64,000 bases of DNA, taken from Sphingomonas piscis. Its GTDB lineage: Bacteria; Pseudomonadota; Alphaproteobacteria; Sphingomonadales; Sphingomonadaceae. Location of the stretch: NCBI RefSeq assembly GCF_011300455.1, contig NZ_CP049869.1, forward strand, positions 1,508,501 to 1,572,500, given 5' to 3'. The translations under genes and the position numbers were made by a program. Position 1 is the first letter of the stretch. Each line of letters opens with the position of its first letter. Under the pieces are notes generated by a model. It searched no databases. It saw only the letters and a program-made list of their open reading frames with translations, and was not told where the DNA came from. This document shows, piece by piece, positions 29,952-38,808 of the stretch.

Positions 29952-30913
29952 AGCGCCACTTTACGCCCAGTGGCGTCAGCCATCCCCCGGTACATGCCCT
30001 TCGTGTTGAAGGAGAAGACGCGCTCTCCCTTGGGTGTGACCACGATCACCCCGCCATCGCCGCCGAGGGATTTCACCTCGGCAAGCACAGCGTCGGCCGC
30101 CGTCTGCGCATCTTCGCCCTTGTGGCGGATACGGGCGCAAATCTCATGTGCGACGCCAGCGCGGATGAAATACTCGCCCCAGCCTGTGGCCGACACGGCG
30201 CAGGCACGGTCGTCGGCATAAGTGCCGGCGCCGATCACCGGACTGTCGCCGACGCGGCCCCATTTCTTGCCCATCATCCCGCCCGTCGAGGTTCCCGCAG
30301 CGACATGTCCGTGGCTGTCGAGCGCGACGGCGCCCACCGTGCCATATTTATACTCGACCGTCAGCGCGCTGAGCCTCTTTGCCTTCATCTCTTCCAGCTG
30401 CTTCTTGCGTTCGGGCAGGATGAAATAATCTTGTTCGGCCTGTTCCAGCCCCTGTTCGCGGGAGAAGCGGTCGGCGCCGGCGGCCGCGAGCATCACGTGC
30501 GGGCTCTTCTCCATCACCGCGCGAGCAAGGCGAATCGGATTCTTGGTCCCCGTCACGCCCGCGACCGCACCCGCGGCGCGTGTGCTGCCGTCCATGATCG
30601 ACGCATCGAGCTCCGCCCGGCCGTCGTCCGTGATCACCGCGCCCTTGCCAGCGTTGAAATTGGGATCGTCCTCAAGCACGCGGATGGCCGCTTCGATCGC
30701 ATCCAGCGCCTTGCCGCCGGACGACAGCACTTGCTCCCCCGCGGCGAGCGCCCGGTCGAGACCGGCGCGGACTGCGGCCTCCTTCTCCGGCTTGTGCCTG
30801 GCCCGCTCGATGGCGCCGGCGCCGCCATGGACCACAAGCTTCCATTCGCTCGGCGCGGCATTCGCCTGACTGCTCATCAAGAAGGCTCCAACCAATAACC
30901 ATGACGTTCGCAT
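29927..30913 (-). CDS. iaaA: Isoaspartyl peptidase/L-asparaginase (Ntn hydrolase), exported
   Basis: The 328-residue precursor has a signal peptide (cleavage near ANA-A, residue 20). A type 2 asparaginase fold follows, with VVHGGAGAI, GNFNAGKG-like DPNFNAGKGA and MDGSTRAAGAVA. Self-cleavage before T192 (YGTVGAVALD) would free the Thr nucleophile. The enzyme removes isoaspartyl residues from peptides or hydrolyses asparagine, here in the periplasm. It is divergent from the SPFH gene. Confidence 0.92.
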   Translation of the reverse strand: MRTSWLLVGAFLMSSQANAAPSEWKLVVHGGAGAIERARHKPEKEAAVRAGLDRALAAGEQVLSSGGKALDAIEAAIRVLEDDPNFNAGKGAVITDDGRAELDASIMDGSTRAAGAVAGVTGTKNPIRLARAVMEKSPHVMLAAAGADRFSREQGLEQAEQDYFILPERKKQLEEMKAKRLSALTVEYKYGTVGAVALDSHGHVAAGTSTGGMMGKKWGRVGDSPVIGAGTYADDRACAVSATGWGEYFIRAGVAHEICARIRHKGEDAQTAADAVLAEVKSLGGDGGVIVVTPKGERVFSFNTKGMYRGMADATGRKVALYSESEER

Positions 30914-30956
30914 AAGCGTCCTCCGCCCAACGCTCTAGCAGATCGTCCGGACATTC

Positions 30957-30991
30957 TTGACCTCCCTCTGAGTCGATATTAAAATGATATC
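30957..30991 (+). promoter_or_regulatory. Sigma-70 promoter with a palindrome over the -10 box
   Basis: TTGACC (30957-30962), a 17-base spacer and TAAAAT (30980-30985) form a near-consensus housekeeping promoter about 27 bases before the SPFH start. GATAT (30975-30979) and ATATC (30987-30991) form an inverted repeat centred on the -10 box, a natural repressor site. The ribbon-helix-helix protein two genes downstream is a candidate ligand (inference). Confidence 0.7.
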
Positions 30992-31011
30992 ACTTAAACA
31001 GGGAGAGAGAC

Positions 31012-31914
31012 GTGAACGCACCTCATGTGATTGGGCTGAACCCCAGCCGCGAACGGCCGGCAAGCACGTTCAGCGGGTATGTCATGTTGATTCTTCTGCT
31101 TGGCACAGCTGGCCTCGCGGCCTTCGGCTTCTCGCAATTGGTCCAGGACCAGGCAGGTCCGGTCGCTTTTCTGGCTCTAGGAACCGGTGCGGTCCTTTCC
31201 ATCCTGATCCTGTGCGGCTTCTACATGCTCCAGCCGAACCAGGCGGCGGCGATTACCTTATTCGGCGATTATCGGGGCAGCGACCGGGTCACGGGGCTGC
31301 GCTGGACCTGGCCGTGGATGATGCGGAAGAAGGTGTCCGTCCGCGCCAACAACTTCATCTCGGACCGAATCAAGGTCAACGATCTGCGCGGCAACCCGAT
31401 TGAAATGGCGGCGCAGATCGTCTGGCGGGTGGTCGACACGGCGCAGGCGTTGTTCGATGTCGACGATTACCGTGCTTTCGTGAATGTGCAGGTGGAGGCG
31501 GCGATCCGCACCATCGGATCGCGCTATCCCTATGACGATTTCGAGCATCAGGAGGTGACCCTGCGCGGCAATCACGATCAGGTCGGAAGCGAGCTTCGGG
31601 CCGAATTGATCGAGCGGCTGGCCGTTGCCGGCATCACGGTCGACGAATGCGGCTTCACCCACCTCGCTTACGCGCAGGAGATTGCCGGCGCGATGCTTCG
31701 CAGGCAGCAGGCGCAGGCAGTTGTCGCCGCGCGCCAGACCTTGGTCGAAGGCGCGGTTGGGATGGTCGAAATGGCGCTGGACCAATTGTCCGCCAAGAAC
31801 GTGGTCGAACTGGACGACGAGCGCCGAGCGGCGATGGTCTCCAACCTGATGGTGGTGCTGTGCGGTGAGCGCGACACCCAGCCCGTGGTCAACACCGGCA
31901 CGCTTTATCAGTAA
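31012..31914 (+). CDS. SPFH/Band 7-domain membrane protein
   Basis: The 300-residue protein has two N-terminal transmembrane segments (about 22-42 and 49-72). The SPFH (stomatin/prohibitin) domain begins at about 75 ([39 protein letters not shown]), followed by a helical region with [20 protein letters not shown]. The family forms oligomeric membrane scaffolds, often around proteases. It starts at GTG (31012) with GGGAGAGAG upstream. Its TAA overlaps the ATG of the RHH gene, so the two are translationally coupled. Confidence 0.9.
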   Translation: MNAPHVIGLNPSRERPASTFSGYVMLILLLGTAGLAAFGFSQLVQDQAGPVAFLALGTGAVLSILILCGFYMLQPNQAAAITLFGDYRGSDRVTGLRWTWPWMMRKKVSVRANNFISDRIKVNDLRGNPIEMAAQIVWRVVDTAQALFDVDDYRAFVNVQVEAAIRTIGSRYPYDDFEHQEVTLRGNHDQVGSELRAELIERLAVAGITVDECGFTHLAYAQEIAGAMLRRQQAQAVVAARQTLVEGAVGMVEMALDQLSAKNVVELDDERRAAMVSNLMVVLCGERDTQPVVNTGTLYQ

Positions 31915-32108
31915 TGCCGGATCGCAAGGCCTTTCCGCTGCGCGTCGACCCCGCCTTGTGGGCGGCGGTCGAACGCGCGGCGGCCTGCGACCTCCGAAGC
32001 GTCAATGCTGAGGTGGAATGCCTGCTTCGTGAGGCTTTGAAGTCGCGCGGGATCAAACTTGAGCCTCCCCAGGCGGTTAAGCGGGGTCGCCCGCCGAAAG
32101 TCGACTAA
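31914..32108 (+). CDS. Arc/HicB-like ribbon-helix-helix protein
   Basis: The 64-residue basic protein has the ribbon-helix-helix layout: beta strand KAFPLRVDPALWAAVE, then helix A, the turn, and helix B (SVNAEVECLLREAL), ending in a basic GRPPKVD tail. Such proteins bind DNA as dimers. The one-base overlap with the SPFH gene (TAATG) argues for a conserved pair. It might autoregulate the pair at the palindrome over the promoter (inference). It resembles antitoxin-type RHH proteins, but no toxin gene is present. Confidence 0.85.
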   Translation: MPDRKAFPLRVDPALWAAVERAAACDLRSVNAEVECLLREALKSRGIKLEPPQAVKRGRPPKVD

Positions 32109-32143
32109 AGCCTTGCTTTGATTGAGTCGGCGGGAGCGACTAT

Positions 32144-33280
32144 ATGGCGCCCATGTCCTCCATCCGTCCGTGGCGAACCATCGATCGCCGTCTTTCGCGC
32201 CAGATCATGGTCGGCAACGTGCCGGTCGGCGGCGACGCCCCGGTCACCGTCCAGACGATGACCAACACGCCGACGGCCGATGCCAATGCGACCATCAGCC
32301 AGATCCGGCGCTGCGAGGAAGCGGGCGCCGACATCATCCGCGTGTCCTGCCCCGACGTCGAGAGCACGACGGCGCTGCGCGAGATCGTTCGGGCGGCGAA
32401 CGTGCCGATCGTTGCCGACATCCACTTCCACTATAAGCGTGCACTGGAGGCGGCCGACGCAGGCGCCGCGTGCCTGCGGATCAATCCTGGCAACATCGGC
32501 TCGGCCGACCGGGTGCGCGAAGTGGTGACGGCCGCAAAGGCGAACGGCTGCGCGATTAGGATCGGGGTCAATGCCGGTAGCTTGGAGAAGGACCTGCTCG
32601 AGAAGTATGGCGAGCCTTGTCCCGAAGCGCTGGTGGAAAGCGCGCTCGACCATATCCGCATTCTCGAGGACCACGACTTCCGCAACTACAAGGTCGCGGT
32701 GAAGGCGTCGGACGTGTTCCTTGCAGTCGCCGCCTATCAGGCGCTGGCCGAAGCGGTTGACTGTCCCCTGCACCTCGGCATCACCGAAGCGGGCGGGTTG
32801 CTCGGCGGCACGGTCAAGTCGTCCATCGGTATCGGCTCGCTCCTGTGGTTCGGCATCGGGGACACCATCCGCGTTTCTCTGTCGGCAGAGCCGGAAGAGG
32901 AAGTGCGGGTCGGGTTCGAAATCCTGAAGTCGCTGGGCATCCGCAACCGCGGGGTGCGAGTCGTGTCCTGCCCAAGCTGCGCGCGGCAAGGCTTCGACGT
33001 CATCCGCACGGTGGAGGCGCTGGAAAGCAGGCTTCAGCACATCCGCACGCCCATGTCGCTGTCGGTGCTCGGCTGTGTCGTCAATGGACCGGGCGAGGCG
33101 CGCGAGACGGACATCGGCATTACCGGCGGGGGAAATGGCAAGCATATGGTTTATCTGTCGGGCGTCACCGACCACCATGTGCAGGACGCCGACATGATCG
33201 ACCACATCGTCCGGCTGGTCGAGGCAAAGGCAGCGGAGATCGAGGCCGCCAACGCAAGTGCAGCGTCCGTCGCCGCCTGA
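32144..33280 (+). CDS. ispG: 4-hydroxy-3-methylbut-2-enyl-diphosphate synthase (flavodoxin type)
   Basis: The 378-residue enzyme makes HMBPP from methylerythritol cyclodiphosphate in the MEP isoprenoid pathway. The N-terminal barrel shows [18 protein letters not shown] and LRINPGNIG; the C-terminal [4Fe-4S] domain has CPSC (Cys-x2-Cys) and [11 protein letters not shown] for the third Cys and a Glu ligand. Start ATG at 32144 (GGGAG upstream) or the fourth codon's ATG at 32153. It is 35 bases downstream of the SPFH-RHH pair and may share its promoter. Confidence 0.95.
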   Translation: MAPMSSIRPWRTIDRRLSRQIMVGNVPVGGDAPVTVQTMTNTPTADANATISQIRRCEEAGADIIRVSCPDVESTTALREIVRAANVPIVADIHFHYKRALEAADAGAACLRINPGNIGSADRVREVVTAAKANGCAIRIGVNAGSLEKDLLEKYGEPCPEALVESALDHIRILEDHDFRNYKVAVKASDVFLAVAAYQALAEAVDCPLHLGITEAGGLLGGTVKSSIGIGSLLWFGIGDTIRVSLSAEPEEEVRVGFEILKSLGIRNRGVRVVSCPSCARQGFDVIRTVEALESRLQHIRTPMSLSVLGCVVNGPGEARETDIGITGGGNGKHMVYLSGVTDHHVQDADMIDHIVRLVEAKAAEIEAANASAASVAA

Positions 33281-33368
33281 CGCCGCTTTTAAATCAGACA
33301 AATTGCTGTAGCGTTCGCCTCCGTACCGAACCGGGGAACGGCGACGCTTGGAGTGTGAGACGGCGGAC

Positions 33369-34886
33369 ATGAGTGCGACGGATAACAAGCTGGCCGAGCC
33401 GCGCGCGCTGAAGCTTCACCCGGACGACGACGTGCTCGTGCTGTTGTCGCCGCTCGAGCAGGGCGACGAGGTCGACGGGGTCCGCGCCGCACAAGCCATT
33501 CCTCAAGGCCACAAGCTGGCAGTGAGAGACATCGCCGCCGGCGACAAGGTGCACAAGTTCGGTCAGGTCATCGGCACGGCAACGCGGCCGATCGCCCGGG
33601 GCGAACAGGTGCACGATCATAATCTGACGGTGGGAAGCTTTGAGCGGGTGGTCGACCGTGTGCCGCCGCCAAACGATCTGCCGTCAGCGACCGGCGCCAC
33701 CTTCAAGGGCTTCGTGCGCGCTGACGGCCGGGTGGGAACCCGCAATTTCATCGGCGTGCTGACCAGCGTTAACTGCTCGGCGACCGTCGCCCGGCGGATC
33801 GCCGACAGCTTTGCCGATCAAAGGTTCGGAAGCGTGGACGGGGTTGCCGCCTTCACCCATTCGAGCGGCTGCGGCATGTCGGGAACCGGCGAAGGCATCG
33901 ACACTCTGGAGCGAACGCTTGCGGGCTATGCCACGCACCCGAACTTTGGGGGCATCCTCCTGATCGGACTTGGCTGCGAGGTCGCCCAGATCGGGACCTT
34001 GCTCGATCGCTTCGGCCTGGCGCCCGGACCGCGCCTGCGTACCATGACCATCCAGGAAGCCGGCGGCACGGCAAAGGCGATCGATCGCGGCCGGCAGCTG
34101 GTTCGCGAGCTTATCGAGGAAGCTCAGGCCGATACCCGCGTGGATGTATCGGCATCGCACCTGACGCTTGGTCTGCAATGCGGCGGCTCCGACAGCTGGT
34201 CGGGGGTCACGGCGAACCCTGCCCTTGGCGTTGCGGCGGACCTGCTGATCGCCGATGGCGGGACGGCAATCCTGTCCGAAACCCCGGAAATCTCGGGTGC
34301 GGAAAATTTGCTCCTCCGCCGCGCCGTCTCGCAAGACGTAGCTGAAAAACTCCTGCAGCGGCTCGCCTGGTGGGACGATTACGCGGCGAAGAACGGCGCC
34401 CAACTCAACAACAATCCCTCACCCGGCAACAAGGCCGGCGGGCTGACGACCATCTACGAAAAATCGCTCGGCGCCATTGCCAAGGCGGGGCGGTCGCCGC
34501 TGGTCGACGTCGCGCTTTATGCCGAACGGGTTCGCGCCAAGGGATTGGTTTTTATGGACTCGCCGGGCTTTGACCCCTGCTCTGCGACCGGGCAGATCGC
34601 CTCGGGCGCCAACATCCTTGCGTTTACGACCGGCCGCGGCTCCGTGTTCGGCTCCAAGCCCACGCCCTGCATCAAGCTTGCCTCCAATGCGGCACTCGCC
34701 GCTAACATGGACGACGACATGGATGTGGATTGCTCGCCCATCCTCGACGGCGCGTCCATCGAGGAAGCGGGGCGTCAGATCTACGAGCGCCTGCTCGATC
34801 TCGCGTCGGGGCAGCAGAGCAAATCGGAGGCGCTGGGCTTTGGCGACAGCGAGTTCGTGCCGTGGAACATCGGGGCGTGGATGTGA
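33369..34886 (+). CDS. uxaA: Altronate dehydratase (UxaA family)
   Basis: The 505-residue protein has an N-terminal SAF domain (about 15-95) fused to the UxaA catalytic part, with GRVGTRNFIGV, FTHSSGCGMSG, GLQCGGSDSWSG and CNTPG-like late segments (ANILAFTTGRGSVFG). UxaA removes water from D-altronate to give 2-keto-3-deoxygluconate in galacturonate breakdown. The ATG at 33369 is preferred to a TTG at 33348. It heads a plus-strand sugar-acid gene run, and its TGA overlaps the GTG start of the mutarotase gene. Confidence 0.92.
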   Translation: MSATDNKLAEPRALKLHPDDDVLVLLSPLEQGDEVDGVRAAQAIPQGHKLAVRDIAAGDKVHKFGQVIGTATRPIARGEQVHDHNLTVGSFERVVDRVPPPNDLPSATGATFKGFVRADGRVGTRNFIGVLTSVNCSATVARRIADSFADQRFGSVDGVAAFTHSSGCGMSGTGEGIDTLERTLAGYATHPNFGGILLIGLGCEVAQIGTLLDRFGLAPGPRLRTMTIQEAGGTAKAIDRGRQLVRELIEEAQADTRVDVSASHLTLGLQCGGSDSWSGVTANPALGVAADLLIADGGTAILSETPEISGAENLLLRRAVSQDVAEKLLQRLAWWDDYAAKNGAQLNNNPSPGNKAGGLTTIYEKSLGAIAKAGRSPLVDVALYAERVRAKGLVFMDSPGFDPCSATGQIASGANILAFTTGRGSVFGSKPTPCIKLASNAALAANMDDDMDVDCSPILDGASIEEAGRQIYERLLDLASGQQSKSEALGFGDSEFVPWNIGAWM

Positions 34887-35242
34887 GCGGGCGAAGGTTG
34901 TGCTTCGCCCTTGACCTCGACGAGGATCCTGATCTGATCGCGCAATATCGCCGCTGGCATCGAGCGGGCGGCGTTCCCGAGGGTGTCATTCGGGCAATCC
35001 GGCAGGCGGGGATCGACGCCATGGAGATTTGGCTGACCGGCAACCGGCTTTTCATGGTCATGGAAGTTGCGGAGGGGTTCGACCTGGCAGCCAAAACCCA
35101 AGCCGACGCCAGCGACCCGGACGTGCGTGCCTGGGAGGAACTGATGTGGCGCTTCCAGCGGCCGCTGCCCTGGGCCGAGCCCGGGGAGAAATGGGTGGCG
35201 GCGGAACGCATTTTCGATCTGGGCCAGCAGCCGGGCAAGTGA
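34883..35242 (+). CDS. L-rhamnose/L-fucose mutarotase (RhaM-like)
   Basis: The 119-residue protein matches the RhaM fold: RLCFALDLDEDPDLIAQYRR, the GVPEGVIRAIRQAGI stretch, MEIWLTGNRLFMVMEV and the C-terminal RFQRPLPWAEPGEKW with its conserved Trp residues. It equilibrates sugar anomers, classically L-rhamnose; with a FucP-like symporter next door the sugar could also be L-fucose or a related hexose. Start is GTG (34883), overlapping the uxaA stop as GTGA. Confidence 0.86.
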   Translation: MSGRRLCFALDLDEDPDLIAQYRRWHRAGGVPEGVIRAIRQAGIDAMEIWLTGNRLFMVMEVAEGFDLAAKTQADASDPDVRAWEELMWRFQRPLPWAEPGEKWVAAERIFDLGQQPGK

Positions 35243-35282
35243 ACGATCGTGCCGGAAAGGTGCGGCGGAGAGGGGAAGAGGG

Positions 35283-36554
35283 ATGGAAGAGGACGGAATG
35301 AAGCGGACGGCGCTTGCGCCTTTGGTGCTGATCGTCAGTCTGTTCTTTCTGTGGGGCGTGGCGAACAACCTTAACGACGTCCTCATCAAGCAATTCACCA
35401 AGGCATTCGTCCTCACCGACCTTCAGGCGGGCTTGATCCAGTTCGCCTTCTACCTCGGCTACTTTTTGATGGCGCTGCCCGCCGGCCTGTTCATGCGGCG
35501 CTTCGGCTACAAAGCGGCGGTCGTCGTGGGCCTCAGCCTGTACGGGCTCGGCGCCTTGCTCTTCTACCCGGCGGCGCAGATTGCGACTTATGGGATGTTC
35601 CTTGTTGCCCTGTTCGTGATCGCGAGCGGGCTCGGCTTCCTTGAGACGGCTGCGAACCCGCTCATCACCGTGCTAGGGGACAGCCGCAAGTCGGAGCAAA
35701 GGCTGAACATCGCCCAGTCGTTCAACCCGCCGGGCGCAATCGCCGGCTTGCTGATCGGAAAATATTGGATCCTCTCCGGCATCGAGCATTCAGAAGCGAC
35801 GCTGGCCGGGATGCCGGCGGCGGAGAAAGCGGCGTTCTATGCTCGCGAAACGCAGGCCGCGACGGGCCCTTATGTCGCGCTCGGCCTCTTTGTGCTCGCC
35901 TGGGCGGCATTGGTGGCACTGACGCGTTTTCCCGCAGCGGCAACGGCCCAGCCGCGCAACGAGGGAGAAGCGCTGCCGTGGAGTGAGGCGCTCGTCGGCC
36001 TGGCCAGGAACAAGCGCCTGATCTTCGCCGTGCTGGCGCAATTCTTCTACGTCGGCGCACAAGTCGGGGTGTGGAGCTTCACGATCCGCTATGCCCAGGA
36101 AGCCACCGGCATGGGCGAGCGCGATGCCGCCGATTGGGTGATCGCGGCACTAATCCTGTTCATGATCGGCCGCTTCATCGGTTCGGCCTTGATGTCGAGG
36201 GTCAATCCGGCGCGGCTAATGGCGATGTTCGCACTCGCCTGTTTGGCGCTGGCGGTCGTCGCTGCCTTCGCGCAGGGCTACGCGGGGCTGGTCGCGCTGA
36301 CGGGTATCAGCTTCTTCATGTCGATCATGTTCCCGACCATCTTCGCAATCGGCGTCAAGGATCTCGGCCCCTACACCCAGACCGGATCCTCGCTGATCAT
36401 CATGGCAATCGTCGGTGGCGCGCTGATGCCGTTGGCCATGGGCTGGGTATCCACGGTCTACGGATCGATGCACCTGGCGATCCTGGTCCCTGCCGTCTGC
36501 TTCGGCGTCATTCTCGCCTTTTCGCTTTCCAACGCGAGGGCTGAGGAGGCGTGA
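35283..36554 (+). CDS. fucP: FucP-family sugar:proton symporter (MFS)
   Basis: The 423-residue protein has 12 predicted transmembrane segments and FucP-type marks: SLFFLWGVANNLNDVLI in helix 1, QAGLIQFAFYLGYF in helix 2, and LETAANPLITVLG in helix 4 or 5. FucP imports L-fucose with a proton; relatives carry glucose, galactose, N-acetylglucosamine and other sugars, so the substrate is uncertain. Start ATG at 35283 with GGGAAGAGGG upstream (ATG at 35298 also possible). It overlaps the amidohydrolase gene downstream. Confidence 0.88.
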   Translation: MEEDGMKRTALAPLVLIVSLFFLWGVANNLNDVLIKQFTKAFVLTDLQAGLIQFAFYLGYFLMALPAGLFMRRFGYKAAVVVGLSLYGLGALLFYPAAQIATYGMFLVALFVIASGLGFLETAANPLITVLGDSRKSEQRLNIAQSFNPPGAIAGLLIGKYWILSGIEHSEATLAGMPAAEKAAFYARETQAATGPYVALGLFVLAWAALVALTRFPAAATAQPRNEGEALPWSEALVGLARNKRLIFAVLAQFFYVGAQVGVWSFTIRYAQEATGMGERDAADWVIAALILFMIGRFIGSALMSRVNPARLMAMFALACLALAVVAAFAQGYAGLVALTGISFFMSIMFPTIFAIGVKDLGPYTQTGSSLIIMAIVGGALMPLAMGWVSTVYGSMHLAILVPAVCFGVILAFSLSNARAEEA

Positions 36555-37381
36555 TCGACGCACATCAACATTATTGGCAAATCGGTAAGAATGGACATGA
36601 GTGGCCGACCGCGGACATGGCGACGATTCATCGTGACTACCTGCCCGATGACTGGGCGGCCGTCGCAGCGCCGTTGGGGATAGGCGGCTCGATTGCGGTT
36701 CAGTCGCAAGCAAACGACGCTGATACCGACTGGCTGTTGACCTTGGCGCAAGGGACGCCGTCAATTCTCGGCGTCGTGGGCTGGACCGAACTCAAGGCGC
36801 CAGATGCGGCGGCCGCCGTCCGGGCGTTGGCGGCTCGTCCCAAGCTCAAGGGCTTGCGCCCGATGCTGCAGAACCTTGCCGACGACAACTGGATCGCCGA
36901 CCCGGCGCTCGATCCGGCGATTGCGGCAATGGTGGAGTGCCGCTTGCGGTTCGACGCCCTGGTATTCACCCGCCATCTCCCGCCCCTGCGCCGGTTCGCC
37001 GAGCGCTGGTCCGACCTGCCGATCGTCGTCGATCATGGCGCCAAGCCGCCCATCGCGGCCCGAGAGATCGACGAGTGGCGGCGGGAAATGACGTCATTGG
37101 CAGCCCTTCCGAACGTATGCTGCAAGCTGTCGGGCTTGTTTACGGAAATGAGCGCCGGGCAGCCCCGCTTCGATGTTCAACCATACATTCACTTCCTCTT
37201 AGGGACCTTCGGGCCGAACCGACTGATGTGGGGCAGTGACTGGCCTGTGCTGCTGCTGGCCGGCGAATATCGCGAATGGTTCGATACCGCAGCGGCGATG
37301 ACAGGCCTTGATCGGGCAGGCCAAGCCATGCTGTTCGGCGGCACTGCTGCGCGCTTCTATGGCGTTGCAGACTCTGATTAG
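36551..37381 (+). CDS. Amidohydrolase-family lactonase (L-fuconolactonase-like, COG3618)
   Basis: The 276-residue TIM-barrel protein has the metal motif HQH in IDAHQHYW at the N terminus, His in VVDHGAKPP, and the barrel-end Asp in LMWGSDWPV. This is the layout of COG3618 lactonases such as L-fuconolactonase and L-rhamnonolactonase. It probably opens a sugar lactone from an oxidised deoxysugar. The GTG start (36551) overlaps the fucP stop and has GAGGAGG upstream, so it is coupled to the symporter. Confidence 0.85.
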   Translation: MIDAHQHYWQIGKNGHEWPTADMATIHRDYLPDDWAAVAAPLGIGGSIAVQSQANDADTDWLLTLAQGTPSILGVVGWTELKAPDAAAAVRALAARPKLKGLRPMLQNLADDNWIADPALDPAIAAMVECRLRFDALVFTRHLPPLRRFAERWSDLPIVVDHGAKPPIAAREIDEWRREMTSLAALPNVCCKLSGLFTEMSAGQPRFDVQPYIHFLLGTFGPNRLMWGSDWPVLLLAGEYREWFDTAAAMTGLDRAGQAMLFGGTAARFYGVADSD

Positions 37382-37395
37382 AACGAGGACCACGC

Positions 37396-38787
37396 TTGAC
37401 CCCTCCAGCCTATCGCGCGCGGCTGACCACCGGCATCGTTCATTTCGGGCCGGGCGCATTCCACCGGGCGCACCAGGCCCACTACGTCGATCGCTTGCTG
37501 GAGCATGATCCGCGGTGGGGTATCGCGGCGGTGTCGCTGCGGTCGGCGGGAACGGTCGAGGGACTGCGCCGTCAGGACGGCCTCTACACGCTTGCCGTGC
37601 TCGATGCGGAGACCAGCTACCGAACGATCGGTGCGCACAACCGTTTTCTCGGGCCGGGCGAGGGCGCTGCGGTGCGGCAGTTGCTCGGTGATCCGGCAAT
37701 CCGCATCGTTTCCAGCACGGTCACCGAGAAAGGCTATTGCCTGGCCGGTGACGGAACGCTCGACCGGTCTCACCCGGACATCGTCCACGATCTTGCCACC
37801 CCCGACGACCCCGTCAGCATCGTCTCATGGATTGCGCTTGGACTGGGCGATCGCCGTCGCGCCGGGACACCGGCATTCAGCACCCTGTGCTGCGACAATA
37901 TGGTTGCGAACGGCAGCAAGCTGGGCCGCGCCGTTGAAGACTTTGCGCGCGAGATCGACCCGGACCTGGCCCGCTGGATCGAAGGCGAGGCGCGCTTCCC
38001 CAACACGATGGTGGATTCGATCACGCCGGCGACGGACGACCGTTTGCGGGCGATGGTTCGCGAGGCGAGCGGTAGTGATGATGCCATCCCGGTTGCGCGC
38101 GAGGCGTTCACGCAGTGGGTAATCGAAGATTCGCTGCAGCAGGGCGCGGAGCAACTTCGCGGCGCCGGTGTGACCTTCGCGGGCGACGTGGCGGCGTGGG
38201 AGAAAGCGAAACTGCGCATCCTCAACGGCGCACATTCGACGCTGGCCTATGTCGGTTCGCTGATCGGCCACGCGACCGTGTACGACGCGATGTGCGATGC
38301 CCCGCTGGCGAGTTTCGTCGAGCGGCTGATCAACGATGACATCATCCCCGGCCTCCAACCCTCGCCCATCGACCTTCGCGCCTACGCCGGCGAGATTCTG
38401 CAGCGATTCCGCAATCCTGCGATCGAGCACAAATTGTCGCAGATCGCCTGGGATGGATCGCAGAAGCTGCCTTATCGTTTGCTGGACACGACGGCCGCCG
38501 CGCTGAACAGCGGGCGCAGCGTCAAGGGGCTGGCAATCCCTGTGGCAGCATGGATGCACTTCATACGCCGCCGTGCCGACGAGGGCCAGGAGATCGTCGA
38601 TCCGCTCCGCGACCTGTTGGTGGCGGCGGCACGGTCGGAGGATCCGGTGACGGCTTTCCTCTCATTGCGGCAGATTTTTCCCGCCAGGCTCACGGACGAT
38701 GCGCTCTACGCCGTGGAGGTTCGCTCGGCTTGGAACGCGATCGGCCAACGGGGACCGGAGGCGGCGATCGCGCTTGCGCAGGCCTAG
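37396..38787 (+). CDS. Hexuronate reductase of the mannitol dehydrogenase family (UxuB/UxaB type)
   Basis: The 463-residue NAD(P)-dependent long-chain polyol dehydrogenase starts with IVHFGPGAFHRAHQAHYVD, has CDNMVANGSKL, TMVDSITPATDD and the catalytic Lys region in AKLRILNGAHSTLAYVG. Members reduce fructuronate (UxuB) or tagaturonate (UxaB). With altronate dehydratase here and no mannonate dehydratase in view, tagaturonate-to-altronate reduction is plausible, although sequence alone favours the UxuB/mannitol group. It starts at TTG (37396) after a GAGGA site. Confidence 0.88.
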   Translation: MTPPAYRARLTTGIVHFGPGAFHRAHQAHYVDRLLEHDPRWGIAAVSLRSAGTVEGLRRQDGLYTLAVLDAETSYRTIGAHNRFLGPGEGAAVRQLLGDPAIRIVSSTVTEKGYCLAGDGTLDRSHPDIVHDLATPDDPVSIVSWIALGLGDRRRAGTPAFSTLCCDNMVANGSKLGRAVEDFAREIDPDLARWIEGEARFPNTMVDSITPATDDRLRAMVREASGSDDAIPVAREAFTQWVIEDSLQQGAEQLRGAGVTFAGDVAAWEKAKLRILNGAHSTLAYVGSLIGHATVYDAMCDAPLASFVERLINDDIIPGLQPSPIDLRAYAGEILQRFRNPAIEHKLSQIAWDGSQKLPYRLLDTTAAALNSGRSVKGLAIPVAAWMHFIRRRADEGQEIVDPLRDLLVAAARSEDPVTAFLSLRQIFPARLTDDALYAVEVRSAWNAIGQRGPEAAIALAQA

Positions 38788-38808
38788 AGCCAGCGATAGC
38801 CGTGCGGC

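Noticed and set aside
31914..32108. The RHH gene as the antitoxin of a toxin-antitoxin pair
   Set aside because: The coupled partner is an SPFH membrane protein and the following gene is ispG; no toxin-like gene is near.
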